64,000 nucleotides of DNA from Mesorhizobium loti (GCA_002356515.1 AP017605.1:1364001-1428000), one strand, 5' to 3'. Positions 17,040-25,752 are shown, numbered from the stretch's first letter. The notes: generated by a model from the sequence alone, not told the origin. Translations and numbers: made by a program.

Positions 17040-17187
17040 ACGTTAGCACCGCCCTGTCGGCGGTCAAGGGATTACTAGCGGAAATGCGGCTCCTGAAGTG
17101 CGTTCCACAGCCCAGAGAAAAACTGGTCCAGAGAATTGGTCCAGATGACCTTGAATGCGAGATTTGGCAACACGAGGGTTCGCAACG

Positions 17188-17823
17188 GTGAACACCGGCA
17201 CGGAAGCGCCTCGCCGCACCCGCATCCAGCAGGAAAAGCGAGAACTTATCCTGGAGGCGGCACTCGAAGTGTTCTCAACCCATGGCTTCCGCGGCTCGAC
17301 CATCGACCAGATCGCCGAAGCCGCCGGCATGTCGAAGCCGAACCTGCTCTATTACTTCCGCCGCAAGGAAGACATTCACGAGACGTTAATGCAGCGCCTG
17401 CTCGACACCTGGCTGGCGCCGCTGCGCGAACTCGACGACATCGGCGACCCGATGACCGAACTCAGGAGCTACATCAGGCGCAAGCTCGAAATGGCGCGCG
17501 ATTTTCCACGCGAGAGCCGGCTCTTCGCCAATGAAATCCTGCAAGGTGCGCCGCGCATCATGCCGCTGCTGGCGGGCGAGCTGAAGACGCTGGTCGACGA
17601 GAAGGCCGCCGTCATCAAGGGCTGGATGCGTGCCGGCAAGATCGCCCGGACTGACCCCTGGCACCTGATCTTCTCGATCTGGGCAACGACGCAGCACTAT
17701 GCCGATTTCGACGTCCAGGTCCGCGCCGTGCTCGGACCGAACCGTGGCGGCGACGGCCGCTTCGAGGACGCGGCACGGTTCCTGGAGCAGTTGTTTCTTG
17801 AGGGGCTGAAGCCGAGGGGCTGA
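17188..17823 (+). CDS. rutR: TetR family regulator of the RutR type
   Basis: 211 residues from the GTG at 17188 (GAGGG about 9 nt upstream), nearly the length of E. coli RutR; an ATG at 17155 would add 11 residues. The N-terminal helix-turn-helix spans about 15-62 (STIDQIAEAAGMSKPNLLYYF). The C-terminal half has stretches I recognise from RutR: LLDTWLAPLREL, RDFPRESRLFANEILQGAP, and IWATTQHYADFDVQV. RutR binds uracil and loosens its operator. Operator-like palindromes precede the divergent aminotransferase gene and preT, so both arms of the pyrimidine locus are likely targets. Confidence 0.85.
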   Translation: MNTGTEAPRRTRIQQEKRELILEAALEVFSTHGFRGSTIDQIAEAAGMSKPNLLYYFRRKEDIHETLMQRLLDTWLAPLRELDDIGDPMTELRSYIRRKLEMARDFPRESRLFANEILQGAPRIMPLLAGELKTLVDEKAAVIKGWMRAGKIARTDPWHLIFSIWATTQHYADFDVQVRAVLGPNRGGDGRFEDAARFLEQLFLEGLKPRG

Positions 17824-17829
17824 CCCCTC

Positions 17830-18702
17830 TCAGGCGCTGCGCCGCTCGGCCGGAAGGTCGTCCAGCAGTTTCTGCAGCTTGGCGATCGAGTTGTGCTCGG
17901 CGAGCGGCGTGTAGACGATCAGCTTCATATCGGAGCCGTCATCGATCGACAGGCTCATATGCTCGAACACCATCGCGCCGGCGATCGGGTGGCGCAGATG
18001 CTTCATGCCGGACAAGCGGTGCACGACGTCGCGTTGCGGCCACCATTCCCGGAATTCGGGACTTGAGCGCATCATCAGCGCGATCAGCCGCTCGAAATCC
18101 GGATCGCCGACATATTTCGCGCTCTCGGCGCGGAACGCAGCGAGGGTTGCGCGCGCCAGTTGCTCCCAATCCACCAAGAGATGCCGCCGGTGCGGATCGG
18201 TGAACACGCCGTGGATGATGTTGCGGGCGTCACCCTCCAACAGGCCATAATCGCCGAAAATGGCAACGGCGCCGTCATTCCAGGCCAGCACGTCCCAGCG
18301 CGGACCGACGACATAGGCAGGCTGCAGCACCAGGCTTTGCAGCATATGCAGCAACGGGCCATCGACCTTTCCAGCCGCAATGCGACGTCGCTCCGGCTGC
18401 TGACGGCCGGCAAGCGTGAAGAGATGCCGTTTCTCCGCGGCGTCGAGGCGCAGCGCCCCGCACAATGCCGTCAGCACCTCCACGGAAGGCCGCACGTCCC
18501 TGCCCTGCTCCAGCCAGGTGTACCAGGTGGTGCCGACGCCTGCGATCATCGCCACCTCCTCGCGGCGCAGGCCTGGCGTGCGCCGCCTGAGGCCGGTCGT
18601 GATGCCGGTCGCCGAGGGCGTCAGCCTTTCGCGGCGTGAGCGCAGGAAAGCGCCGAGTTCGCGCCGGCGGCTGTCTTCAGCGGAATGAGAGGGAGCGTCC
18701 AT
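17830..18702 (-). CDS. XRE family regulator with MmyB-like ligand-binding domain
   Basis: 290 residues from the ATG at 18702. The N-terminal helix-turn-helix (about 12-80) carries the recognisable RRTPGLRREEVAMIAGVGTT and WYTWLEQGRDVRPS blocks. The C-terminal MmyB-like domain (about 105-280) contains VVGPRWDVLAWNDGAVAIFGD and FEHMSLSID. Proteins of this type in actinobacteria and proteobacteria often control a divergent oxidoreductase gene, and here the divergent gene is an SDR. The inducer is unknown, though fatty-acid-like ligands have been proposed for the domain. Confidence 0.88.
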   Translation of the reverse strand: MDAPSHSAEDSRRRELGAFLRSRRERLTPSATGITTGLRRRTPGLRREEVAMIAGVGTTWYTWLEQGRDVRPSVEVLTALCGALRLDAAEKRHLFTLAGRQQPERRRIAAGKVDGPLLHMLQSLVLQPAYVVGPRWDVLAWNDGAVAIFGDYGLLEGDARNIIHGVFTDPHRRHLLVDWEQLARATLAAFRAESAKYVGDPDFERLIALMMRSSPEFREWWPQRDVVHRLSGMKHLRHPIAGAMVFEHMSLSIDDGSDMKLIVYTPLAEHNSIAKLQKLLDDLPAERRSA

Positions 18703-18806
18703 GATGTCTATTATAGCAGTACTGATACCAGGATAAAGTTTGAACTGTTTGAGATCCGTGGGACGTCCCATCTTGCGTCTGGAGCAACAGACAGGAGGCT
18801 CCCGAC

Positions 18807-19646
18807 ATGGACCTGAAAGACAAGACAATCCTCATCACCGGCTCGACCGACGGCGTCGGCCGCGTCGTCGCGCAAAGGCTGGGTGCCGCCGGCGCCCGCG
18901 TGCTGGTGCACGGCCGCGATGCCGCGCGTGGCAAGGCCGTGGTCGCCGAAATCGAGGCCGCCGGCGGCAGAGCCGAGTTCTTCGCCGCCGACCTCGCCTC
19001 GCTGGCCGAAATTCGCCGCCTTGCCGAGGCCGTGCGTGCCCGAACGGACCGGCTCGACATCCTCATCAACAATGCCGGCATCGGCACGGCAGGCGCCAAA
19101 AGACAGATCAGCGCCGATGGCTACGAACTGCGTTTCGCGGTCAACTATCTCGCCGGCTTCCTGCTGGCCTCGGAACTTCTGCCGCTGCTGAAGGCGAGCG
19201 CTCCGGCGCGCATCGTCAATGTCGCCTCGGCGGGCCAGCAGGCGATCGACTTCAGCGATGTCATGCTGACCCATGGCTATAGCGGCGTGCGCGCCTACTG
19301 TCAGAGCAAGCTGGCGCAGATCCTGTTCACCGTCGACCTGGCGGAGGAACTGAAAGGCACCGGCGTCACCGTCAATGCGCTGCATCCGGCGAGCTACATG
19401 AACACCACCATGGTCAGGCAGGCCGGCGTGACGCCATGGAGCTCTGTCGAAACCGGCGCCGACGCCATCGTCAATCTCGCCGCCTCATCCGCGCTCGAAG
19501 GCCGAAGCGGCCTCTACTTCGACGGCCTGCGCGAAGCCCGCGCCGATGCCCAGGCCTACGACGCCAAGGCAAGACAGCAACTGCGAAACCTGAGCATCGA
19601 CCTTGTCGGCCCGGCCTCTTCAAAATTCAGGGAACAGCACTCATGA
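18807..19646 (+). CDS. Short-chain dehydrogenase/reductase
   Basis: 279 residues, start preceded by AGGAGG at good spacing. The Rossmann motif ITGSTDGVG (about 9-17) binds NAD(P), INNAGIG follows near 85-91, and the catalytic pair is YCQSK, preceded by NVASAG with the catalytic Ser. The size and the lack of any membrane segment suit a retinol dehydrogenase-like or general SDR. It is divergent from the XRE/MmyB regulator and overlaps the next SDR by 4 nt, so the two are coupled. Substrate unknown. Confidence 0.88.
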   Translation: MDLKDKTILITGSTDGVGRVVAQRLGAAGARVLVHGRDAARGKAVVAEIEAAGGRAEFFAADLASLAEIRRLAEAVRARTDRLDILINNAGIGTAGAKRQISADGYELRFAVNYLAGFLLASELLPLLKASAPARIVNVASAGQQAIDFSDVMLTHGYSGVRAYCQSKLAQILFTVDLAEELKGTGVTVNALHPASYMNTTMVRQAGVTPWSSVETGADAIVNLAASSALEGRSGLYFDGLREARADAQAYDAKARQQLRNLSIDLVGPASSKFREQHS

Positions 19647-20365
19647 CCAACAGAACCGAACACACAGTCATCATCGGCGGCTCGTCCGGCATCGGCCTGG
19701 CTACGGCGCGAAAACTGCTTGGCCCGGGCATGAAGGTGACGATCACCGGCCGCAACCAGGACAAGCTCATCAGCGCCTGGAAAAGCCTTGGCGGCGCCGC
19801 CGACAAGGCCGCATTCGATGCGTCGAAGCCGGACGAAGTTCGCCAATTCTTCGAGCGCCTCGGCCCGTTCGACCACCTCGTTCTGGCCGCAAGCGGCGGC
19901 AAGGGTCTTGGCCCCTTCGAGACCCTCGACCTTGCCGATATCGGCAGCGGCGTCGAGGAGAAGGTGCGGCCGCAATTGTCGTGCCTGCAGGCCGCCTTGC
20001 CGACGCTCAACAGATCGGGATCGGTCACCTTCATCTCGGCGGTATCAGCTCAGGTCACCATGCCCGGCGTCGCCGGCATCGGTGCCGTCAACGGCATGCT
20101 GCTGACCGTAACGCCGATCCTGGCTGTCGAACTGAAGCCGCTGCGTGTCAACGTCGTGGCCCCCGGCGTCATCGACACGCCGTGGTGGGATTTTTTACCT
20201 GAGGACCAGCGGCAGGCGGTGTTTGCCGAATATGCCGGCAAGACGCCGGTGGGCAGGATTGGCCGCGCCGAGGACGTCGCCTCGGCGATAGCCTTCCTCG
20301 TCTCCAACGGTTTCATGACCGGCCAGGTGCTGACCTGCGATGGTGGCCTGCGGTTCGCGGCGTGA
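19643..20365 (+). CDS. SDR-family protein without the canonical YxxxK pair
   Basis: 240 residues, start ATG at 19643 overlapping the upstream SDR stop (ATGA). The cofactor motif IIGGSSGIG (about 10-18) and VLAASGG are intact, and VAPGVIDTPWW and TCDGGL are typical of the SDR C-terminal half. Where the catalytic YxxxK should be, after SAVSAQVTMPGV, the sequence reads AGIGAVNGML, with neither Tyr nor Lys. It probably binds a nucleotide but may not use the usual mechanism, or may serve as a partner for the neighbouring SDR. Confidence 0.82.
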   Translation: MTNRTEHTVIIGGSSGIGLATARKLLGPGMKVTITGRNQDKLISAWKSLGGAADKAAFDASKPDEVRQFFERLGPFDHLVLAASGGKGLGPFETLDLADIGSGVEEKVRPQLSCLQAALPTLNRSGSVTFISAVSAQVTMPGVAGIGAVNGMLLTVTPILAVELKPLRVNVVAPGVIDTPWWDFLPEDQRQAVFAEYAGKTPVGRIGRAEDVASAIAFLVSNGFMTGQVLTCDGGLRFAA

Positions 20366-20374
20366 CCTCAGCCT

Positions 20375-20752
20375 TTAAACGGACTGCGCGATCAGCGCCA
20401 GGAAACCGCCCGTCAGCGCGACATTGCCGACGAAGCCGTTGATGCGCGCCGCGCGGTCCGGGCCTTGGTGATCCCAGAAATTGTGGAACATCGGCGTGGC
20501 CGCGATCAGGAACAGCACCAGCACCGCGCAGGCGAGTGTCACCCAAAGGGCAGCTATCACCAGGGCTCCGGCAATGACCTGGAGCACAATGCCGGCCCAC
20601 AGCGCCAGCCGCGCCTGCGGCACGCCGCGCGCGGCCATCAGCCCGGTGAGGAAAGCCGCGTTCTGGATGTTGCGCAGGCCGGCGAAGACGAAGGCGCCGC
20701 CGAGCAACAGGCGGCCGAGAAACAACAAGGTCGATGGTAAATCGGCAGGCAT
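20375..20752 (-). CDS. DoxX family membrane protein (first copy)
   Basis: 125 residues, start ATG at 20752. Four hydrophobic segments (about 8-26, 46-64, 70-90, 103-122) and the motif GRLLLGGAFVFAGLRNI at the N-terminus mark the DoxX/DUF417-like membrane family. A short NFWDHQGPDRAARINGF block lies before the last helix. Related proteins act in redox homeostasis in the inner membrane. It lies downstream of the AhpD-like and Rrf2 genes on the same strand, suggesting one redox-responsive unit, with a possible hairpin between it and the AhpD-like gene. Confidence 0.82.
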   Translation of the reverse strand: MPADLPSTLLFLGRLLLGGAFVFAGLRNIQNAAFLTGLMAARGVPQARLALWAGIVLQVIAGALVIAALWVTLACAVLVLFLIAATPMFHNFWDHQGPDRAARINGFVGNVALTGGFLALIAQSV

Positions 20753-20776
20753 AAAACACTCCCCTTGAAAACAGTT

Positions 20777-20803
20777 GGAGCGCCGCCTCCTCGACGGCGC
20801 TCC
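20777..20803 (-). terminator. Hairpin between the AhpD-like and doxX genes
   Basis: Stem GGAGCGCCG / CGGCGCTCC with a 9-nt loop, followed on the minus strand by AACTGTTTTC. A plausible weak terminator or processing stem. Confidence 0.5.
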
Positions 20804-20820
20804 CATGGCAGCAAGAAAAA

Positions 20821-21279
20821 TCAGGCTGCCTTGGCGGCTGGCATCGGATGAATGGCCTGGAACGGAATGCACAGCCGGTTCCAGGTGTTGATCATGCCGA
20901 GCGCGACGGACAGCTTGACCAGTTCCTCTTCCGAGAAGTACTCGAGCGTGCGGGCATAGAGCTCGTCCGAGACGCCATTGTTGGCGATCAGGGTCACCGC
21001 CTCCGTCCAGGCGAAGGCGGCGCGCTCACGTTCGGAAAACAACGGCGATTCCTTCCAGGCCGCGACGAGATAGAGCCGCTGCTCGGTTTCGCCGTCGCGC
21101 CGCGCCTCGCGGCTGTGCATCTCCACGCAGTAGGAACAGCCATTGATCTGCGAAGCCCTGAGCTTGATCAGGTGCAGCAGGCCGACCTCCAGCCCGCATT
21201 CGTCGACCGCCTTGTTGAGCGCCGACACCGCCTTCATGATCTCGGGAGCCTTGGCGAAAAATTGCAGTCTCTGTTTCAT
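20821..21279 (-). CDS. AhpD-like carboxymuconolactone decarboxylase family protein
   Basis: 152 residues from the ATG at 21279 with AAAGGA upstream; the frame could also begin five codons earlier. It is an alkylhydroperoxidase-like CMD protein: the catalytic CxxC lies in INGCSYCVEMHSREAR, and ERERAAFAWTEAVTLI is the typical following helix. The paired cysteines and histidine act as a peroxidase or redox relay in AhpD. It lies 11 nt downstream of an Rrf2 regulator, which is likely to control it. Confidence 0.87.
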   Translation of the reverse strand: MKQRLQFFAKAPEIMKAVSALNKAVDECGLEVGLLHLIKLRASQINGCSYCVEMHSREARRDGETEQRLYLVAAWKESPLFSERERAAFAWTEAVTLIANNGVSDELYARTLEYFSEEELVKLSVALGMINTWNRLCIPFQAIHPMPAAKAA

Positions 21280-21290
21280 CTGATGTCCTT

Positions 21291-21815
21291 TCACATCTGC
21301 TTTGAAGGGGTTGAACTGGATTTCTGCGGCCGCTGGTGGCGCGCGACGAAGGCACAGCTGGCGGCAAAGGATCTCGGATCGCCTTCGGCCGCGTAGTCCG
21401 CCACGACGTCGGAGAGCTTCACTTCGGCCAGCGCCGCCCGATAGGCGCGCTCGGCCTTGAGCATCGCGGCATTGATGCCGCAGGGTTTGACATAGGCCGA
21501 GGCATCGATCTTGACCGGACCGTTGCGGCGGATTTCGCCACAGCGAAACGCCGGCTCACGCCCCTCGATGGCCAAGACGATGTCGAGCAGCGTGATGCGT
21601 TCGGCCGGCCGCGCCAGCCGATAGCCGCCGGCCGGCCCCGATACCGATTCCAGGATGCGCGCCGCGGTCAGCATGTTGAGATGCTTCAGCAGATAACTCG
21701 GCGACAGGCCGAACGCCTCGGCGAGCGCCGCGCCCGGCATGGTGCTGTTGCCCTCGACGCTCGCCAGCGTGGCCGCGCAGTGGATGGCCGCTTCAACGCC
21801 CTCGCCCAGCTTCAT
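21291..21815 (-). CDS. Rrf2 family transcriptional regulator
   Basis: 174 residues. The N-terminal winged helix-turn-helix spans about 5-75, with FGLSPSYLLKHLNMLTAARI and VSGPAGGYRLARP in the wing. Two cysteines, Cys92 and Cys112, lie in the segment where IscR/NsrR-type proteins bind an Fe-S cluster, but the usual three-cysteine set is not present, so a thiol-based or other signal is more likely. It heads a group with the AhpD-like and DoxX genes, fitting an oxidative or electrophile stress switch. Confidence 0.87.
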   Translation of the reverse strand: MKLGEGVEAAIHCAATLASVEGNSTMPGAALAEAFGLSPSYLLKHLNMLTAARILESVSGPAGGYRLARPAERITLLDIVLAIEGREPAFRCGEIRRNGPVKIDASAYVKPCGINAAMLKAERAYRAALAEVKLSDVVADYAAEGDPRSFAASCAFVARHQRPQKSSSTPSKQM

Positions 21816-21913
21816 AATGCCAACCTCATATTCATGGATATCTTTTATCGTGGATAATTTCTATCTGCAATAGAAGAATGCGGAAATCCACATGTTCGCG
21901 ATGGCTTCACAGG

Positions 21914-22136
21914 ACTTGGGTTCCTCGCACCCCGCGAAGCGGGGGAGAGGTGGCCCGGCGAAGCCGGGACGGAGAGGGGACGACCTCTACGAGATCAGAA
22001 TCGGTGAGGAATCAGGCGCGGCAAGATAAAAGGCGATCAGGGAGCCCGGGCTAGTTCCCAGTCGTCCCGAAGGCCCCTCTCCGTCCCGGCTTCGCCGGGC
22101 CACCTCTCCCCACTTCGTGGGGCGAGGAACCCAAGT
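21914..22136. repeat. Palindromic intergenic element (about 223 bp)
   Basis: The left arm, from acttgggttcctcgcaccc to cggagagggg, is an inverted copy of the right arm, from cccctctccgtcccggc to cgaggaacccaagt; each arm is about 64-68 nt. Within each arm are smaller hairpins such as CCCGGCGAAGCCGGG. The central 90 bp are unrelated and non-coding. It lies between the Rrf2 promoter side and the 3' end of preA and could fold into a long stem in either transcript. Structure suggests a MITE-like repeat. Confidence 0.85.
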
Positions 22137-22172
22137 TCTGCCAAGTAGCGCTACCTGCGTTGGAGTAAGCCC

Positions 22173-23486
22173 CTACTCCGCGGCCACCTTGGCCATCGGG
22201 TTGTTCGGGTGCGTGGTCCAGTTGGCGTAGATCGGCGACACCGGCTTGCCGGTGCGCTCATCCATCGCGCCGGCGGCCAACGGTTCCATGGTGATGCAAT
22301 TGTCGACCGGGCAGACATTGACGCACAGATTGCAGCCGACGCACTCGGCCTCGATCACTTCAAAGTGTCTCACGCCATTGACCATGTTGGTGATCGCCTG
22401 GTGCGAGGTGTCCTCGCAGGCAATGTGGCAGCGTCCGCATTTGATGCAGGCGTCCTGGTCGATACGCGCCTTGGCGACATAGTTGAGGTTGAGATACTGC
22501 CAGTCGGTGACGTTGGGCGTGGCGCGGCCGATAATGTCGTCGAGCGAGCGGTGGCCCTTCTCGTCCATCCAGTTTTCCAGACCGGCGATCATCTCCTGCA
22601 CGATCTTGAAGCCGTAGGTCATCGCCGCCGTGCAGACCTGCACATTGCCGGCGCCGAGCGCCAGGAATTCGGCCGCGTCGCGCCAGGTGGTGATGCCGCC
22701 AATGCCCGAGATCGGCAGGCCGCGCGTTTCGGGATCGCGCGCGATCTCAGCCACCATGTTCATGGCGATCGGCTTCACCGCCGGGCCGCAATAGCCGCCA
22801 TGCGAGCCCTTGCCGTCGATGGTCGGCATCGGCGCGAAACTGTCGAGGTCGACGCCGGTGATCGAATTGATGGTGTTGATCAGCGACACCGCATCTGTTC
22901 CACCTGCGTGAGCAGCCCGCGCGGGCTTGCGGATGTCAGTGATGTTGGGCGTCAGCTTGGTGATGACGGGCATGCGCGTGTACTGCTTGCACCAGCGCAC
23001 CACCATTTCGATATATTCCGGCACCTGGCCGACGGCCGCGCCCATGCCGCGTTCCGACATGCCGTGCGGGCAGCCGAAATTGAGCTCGATGCCGTCGGCG
23101 CCGGTCTCCTCGACCAGCGGCAGGATGGCTTTCCAGCTTGCCTCTTCGCAGGGAACCATGATCGAGGCGATGAGCGCGCGGTCGGGCCAGTCCATCTTGA
23201 CCTGCTTCATCTCGCGCAGATTGGTCTGCAGGTCGCGGTCGGTGATCAGCTCGATATTGTTGAGGCCGAGCAGACGGCGGTCGGCACCCCAGATCGCGCC
23301 GTAGCGCGGGCCGTTGACGTTGACCACCGGCGGGCCTTCCTCGCCAAGCGTCTTCCACACCACGCCGCCCCACCCTGCCTTGAAGGCGCGGATGACGTTG
23401 TAGGCCTTGTCGGTCGGCGGCGCCGAGGCCAGCCAGAACGGATTTGGCGATTTGATGCCGACGAAATTGTTGCGGAGGTCTGCCAT
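22173..23486 (-). CDS. preA: NAD-dependent dihydropyrimidine dehydrogenase subunit PreA
   Basis: 437 residues. The N-terminal dihydroorotate dehydrogenase-like FMN barrel (about 1-310) starts ADLRNNFVGIKSPNPF and contains ELNFGCPHGMSERGMG around the catalytic Cys. The C-terminal ferredoxin part carries two [4Fe-4S] motifs, CIKCGRCHIAC and CVGCNLCVNVCP. With PreT it reduces uracil and thymine to the 5,6-dihydro forms using NADH, the first step of the reductive pathway. It is separated from preT by the methyltransferase gene, unlike the usual adjacent preTA order. Confidence 0.95.
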   Translation of the reverse strand: MADLRNNFVGIKSPNPFWLASAPPTDKAYNVIRAFKAGWGGVVWKTLGEEGPPVVNVNGPRYGAIWGADRRLLGLNNIELITDRDLQTNLREMKQVKMDWPDRALIASIMVPCEEASWKAILPLVEETGADGIELNFGCPHGMSERGMGAAVGQVPEYIEMVVRWCKQYTRMPVITKLTPNITDIRKPARAAHAGGTDAVSLINTINSITGVDLDSFAPMPTIDGKGSHGGYCGPAVKPIAMNMVAEIARDPETRGLPISGIGGITTWRDAAEFLALGAGNVQVCTAAMTYGFKIVQEMIAGLENWMDEKGHRSLDDIIGRATPNVTDWQYLNLNYVAKARIDQDACIKCGRCHIACEDTSHQAITNMVNGVRHFEVIEAECVGCNLCVNVCPVDNCITMEPLAAGAMDERTGKPVSPIYANWTTHPNNPMAKVAAE

Positions 23487-23498
23487 GACAGGTCCCTT

Positions 23499-24341
23499 TC
23501 AGCCGAGACGAAGAAGCAGTTCGACGGGTGCGAGAATGCCGCCTTCAAGCGCGGCGGTGATATTGGCGATCTTGGTGCGGGCATCCTCGCCCATGACAAG
23601 GCCGACGCCGGGCGGCGGCGTCTTGCCCTCGGCCTGCGCGGCGGCCATCCGGGCGCGTATCGCGGCGAAGAATTCGACGGCGAAAGCACCGCGCTGCCGC
23701 TCAGTGATTACGGAGAAGCCGGAAGCCGTAGCCGCCGAGCGATAGTCGTCGGGCGTGGCGACGAAGGACATGGTCTCATCCGATGCCCATGGCAGCGGAT
23801 AGGTCAGCGCGCCGGCCTTGAGCCGCATCACATCGTAGACCGCAAAAACGCCGCCCGGCCTCAGCACGCGCGCGGCCTCACTCATCAGCTTCTTCTTGTC
23901 GGGAAGGTTCATGCCGACATGCAGGATCATGGCCGCGTCGAAGCTGGCGTTGGCGAATGGCATGTCCAGTGCGCTGCCTTGCACGAAGCGCGTCTTCTCG
24001 GCCATTCCCGTGCGCTTCGACAGGCTGGTCGCGATGTCGACATAGCTTTGGGTGAGATCGATACCGGTGACATCGGCGCCGGCGTCGTTGGCCGCAAAAC
24101 GGGCGGGACCACCCACTCCCGATCCGATATCAAGCAGCCTGGCTCCCGGCTTCAAACCCATCTGGCCAAGCAGTTCCCTGGTGGCAGCGATACCGCCAAT
24201 GTGGAATTCGTCGACCGCTTCGAGATCGCCGGCGCGCAGATGGGCAATGTCCACGCCAGTGTCGGCAAGCGCGTCAAGGATACGCTGCTCGAGACCCGAT
24301 ATGTCATAGTGACGGGCGACGCCCGGTTCCACCGTGGCCAT
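23499..24341 (-). CDS. Class I SAM-dependent methyltransferase nested between preT and preA
   Basis: 280 residues from the ATG at 24341, 5 nt after the preT stop and with AAGGA upstream; preA follows after 12 nt, so all three are co-transcribed. SAM-binding motif I is LLDIGSGVGGPARF (about 90-103), then GIDLTQSYVDIA with the acidic residue for ribose binding, and HVGMNLPDKKKLMSEAARVL. It belongs to the ubiE/glycine-sarcosine methyltransferase-like group. No step of the reductive pyrimidine pathway needs a methyltransferase, so its role here is open: detoxification, flavin or quinone-like modification, or a modified base as substrate. Confidence 0.88.
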   Translation of the reverse strand: MATVEPGVARHYDISGLEQRILDALADTGVDIAHLRAGDLEAVDEFHIGGIAATRELLGQMGLKPGARLLDIGSGVGGPARFAANDAGADVTGIDLTQSYVDIATSLSKRTGMAEKTRFVQGSALDMPFANASFDAAMILHVGMNLPDKKKLMSEAARVLRPGGVFAVYDVMRLKAGALTYPLPWASDETMSFVATPDDYRSAATASGFSVITERQRGAFAVEFFAAIRARMAAAQAEGKTPPPGVGLVMGEDARTKIANITAALEGGILAPVELLLRLG

Positions 24342-24346
24342 GATCC

Positions 24347-25702
24347 TTATCCCTGCGTCAGACTCCTGTGTATGCTCTCCGCAGCATCCCGCCCTTGCGC
24401 CACGGCCGAGACGGTCAGGTCGTCGCCGCCAAAGATGCAGTCGCCGCCGGCCCAGACTTTCGCCAGCGAGGTGCACCCTTCCGCATCGACCTTGATGCGG
24501 CCGCCTTCGAGTTCGATCGCAGCGCCACTGCCATTGAGCGCGGCCGGGACAAAACTCTGGCCGATCGCCTTGAACACCTGGTCGGCGACGAGCGTCAGCG
24601 TCTCGCCCGTGCCGGCAAGCTTGTCGCCCCTAAGCGAGGTGTATTCAAGTTCGATGCCCGACACCTTGCCGGCCTCGGCGATCACCCGCTTCGGCTGCAG
24701 CCAGTGGCGGATGGTGACGCCGTTGGCGGCGGCCAGATCCTGTTCGAACTCGGAGGCGTTCATGTGCTCCTGGCCGCGCCGGTAGCAGATCGTCACCTCC
24801 TCGGCGCCGAGCAGTTTCGACTGCACGGCGGCGTCGATCGCCGTCATGCCGCCGCCAATGACGACGACGCGGCGGCCGACAGGCAGGCCGGCGAGATCGC
24901 TGGCCTGGCGCAGTTCGGCAATGAACTCCACCGCATTGGTGACGCCGGCGGCATCCTCGCCATCGGCGCGCAGCGCATTGACGCCGCCGAGCCCCATGCC
25001 GAGGAACACCGCGTCGTAATTGCGGATCAGGTCGGAGAGCTGATAGTCGCGGCCGAGCGCCTTGCCGTTCTGGATGTCGATGCCGCCGATCGCGGTGACA
25101 TAGTCGACCTCGGCCTGGGCGAAATTGTCGACGCTCTTGTAGGCGGCGATGCCGTATTCGTTGAGCCCGCCAGCCTTCGGCCGCGCCTCCAGTATGGTCA
25201 CGTCATGGCCATGGCGGGCGAGCCGATGCGCGGCGGCAAGGCCGGCCGGACCGGCGCCGACCACGGCGACCGTCTTTCCGGTCGGCTCCGGGCGCGGATA
25301 GAACTGCTTGTTCTCGGCCATGGCGACATCGGTGGCATAGCGCTGCAGGCGGCCGATCTGCACCGGCTTGCCTTCCGCCACCTCGCGCACGCAGACCTCT
25401 TCGCACAGCGTCTCGGTCGGGCAGACGCGGGCGCACATGCCGCCAAGGATGTTCTGGTCGAAGATCGTTTTGGCCGAGCCGATCGGATTGCCGGTCGAGA
25501 TCTGGCGGATGAACAGCGGAATGTCGATCGAGGTCGGGCACGCATTCATGCACGGCGCGTCGTAGCAGAAATAGCAGCGGTCGGATTCGACCAGCGCCTC
25601 ATGGTGATCGAGCGGCGGATGCAGGTCGGAGAAATTGTCCGCGTACTGCTCGGCGGCAAGCCGCCCGCCGACGATACCTTCCTTGAACTGGCCTTCTGGC
25701 AT
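24347..25702 (-). CDS. preT: NAD-dependent dihydropyrimidine dehydrogenase subunit PreT
   Basis: 451 residues of the glutamate synthase small-subunit family. N-terminal Fe-S ligands are visible in CYFCYDAPCMNACPTSIDI and in GGMCARVCPTETLCEEVCV. An FAD motif VVGAGPAGLAAAHRLA and the second dinucleotide motif VVIGGGMTAIDAA complete it. PreT takes electrons from NADH and passes them to PreA. First gene of the preT-methyltransferase-preA unit; a RutR-like palindrome is 50 bp upstream. Confidence 0.94.
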   Translation of the reverse strand: MPEGQFKEGIVGGRLAAEQYADNFSDLHPPLDHHEALVESDRCYFCYDAPCMNACPTSIDIPLFIRQISTGNPIGSAKTIFDQNILGGMCARVCPTETLCEEVCVREVAEGKPVQIGRLQRYATDVAMAENKQFYPRPEPTGKTVAVVGAGPAGLAAAHRLARHGHDVTILEARPKAGGLNEYGIAAYKSVDNFAQAEVDYVTAIGGIDIQNGKALGRDYQLSDLIRNYDAVFLGMGLGGVNALRADGEDAAGVTNAVEFIAELRQASDLAGLPVGRRVVVIGGGMTAIDAAVQSKLLGAEEVTICYRRGQEHMNASEFEQDLAAANGVTIRHWLQPKRVIAEAGKVSGIELEYTSLRGDKLAGTGETLTLVADQVFKAIGQSFVPAALNGSGAAIELEGGRIKVDAEGCTSLAKVWAGGDCIFGGDDLTVSAVAQGRDAAESIHRSLTQG

Positions 25703-25752
25703 TGTCAGTTCCCCATGTTTTCGTTTTGGGGAAGGCTAGCACGTTTTATTTT

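Noticed and set aside
22209..24785. Antisense open frame of 858 codons over preA and the methyltransferase
   Set aside because: No recognisable domain and opposite to well-conserved proteins.
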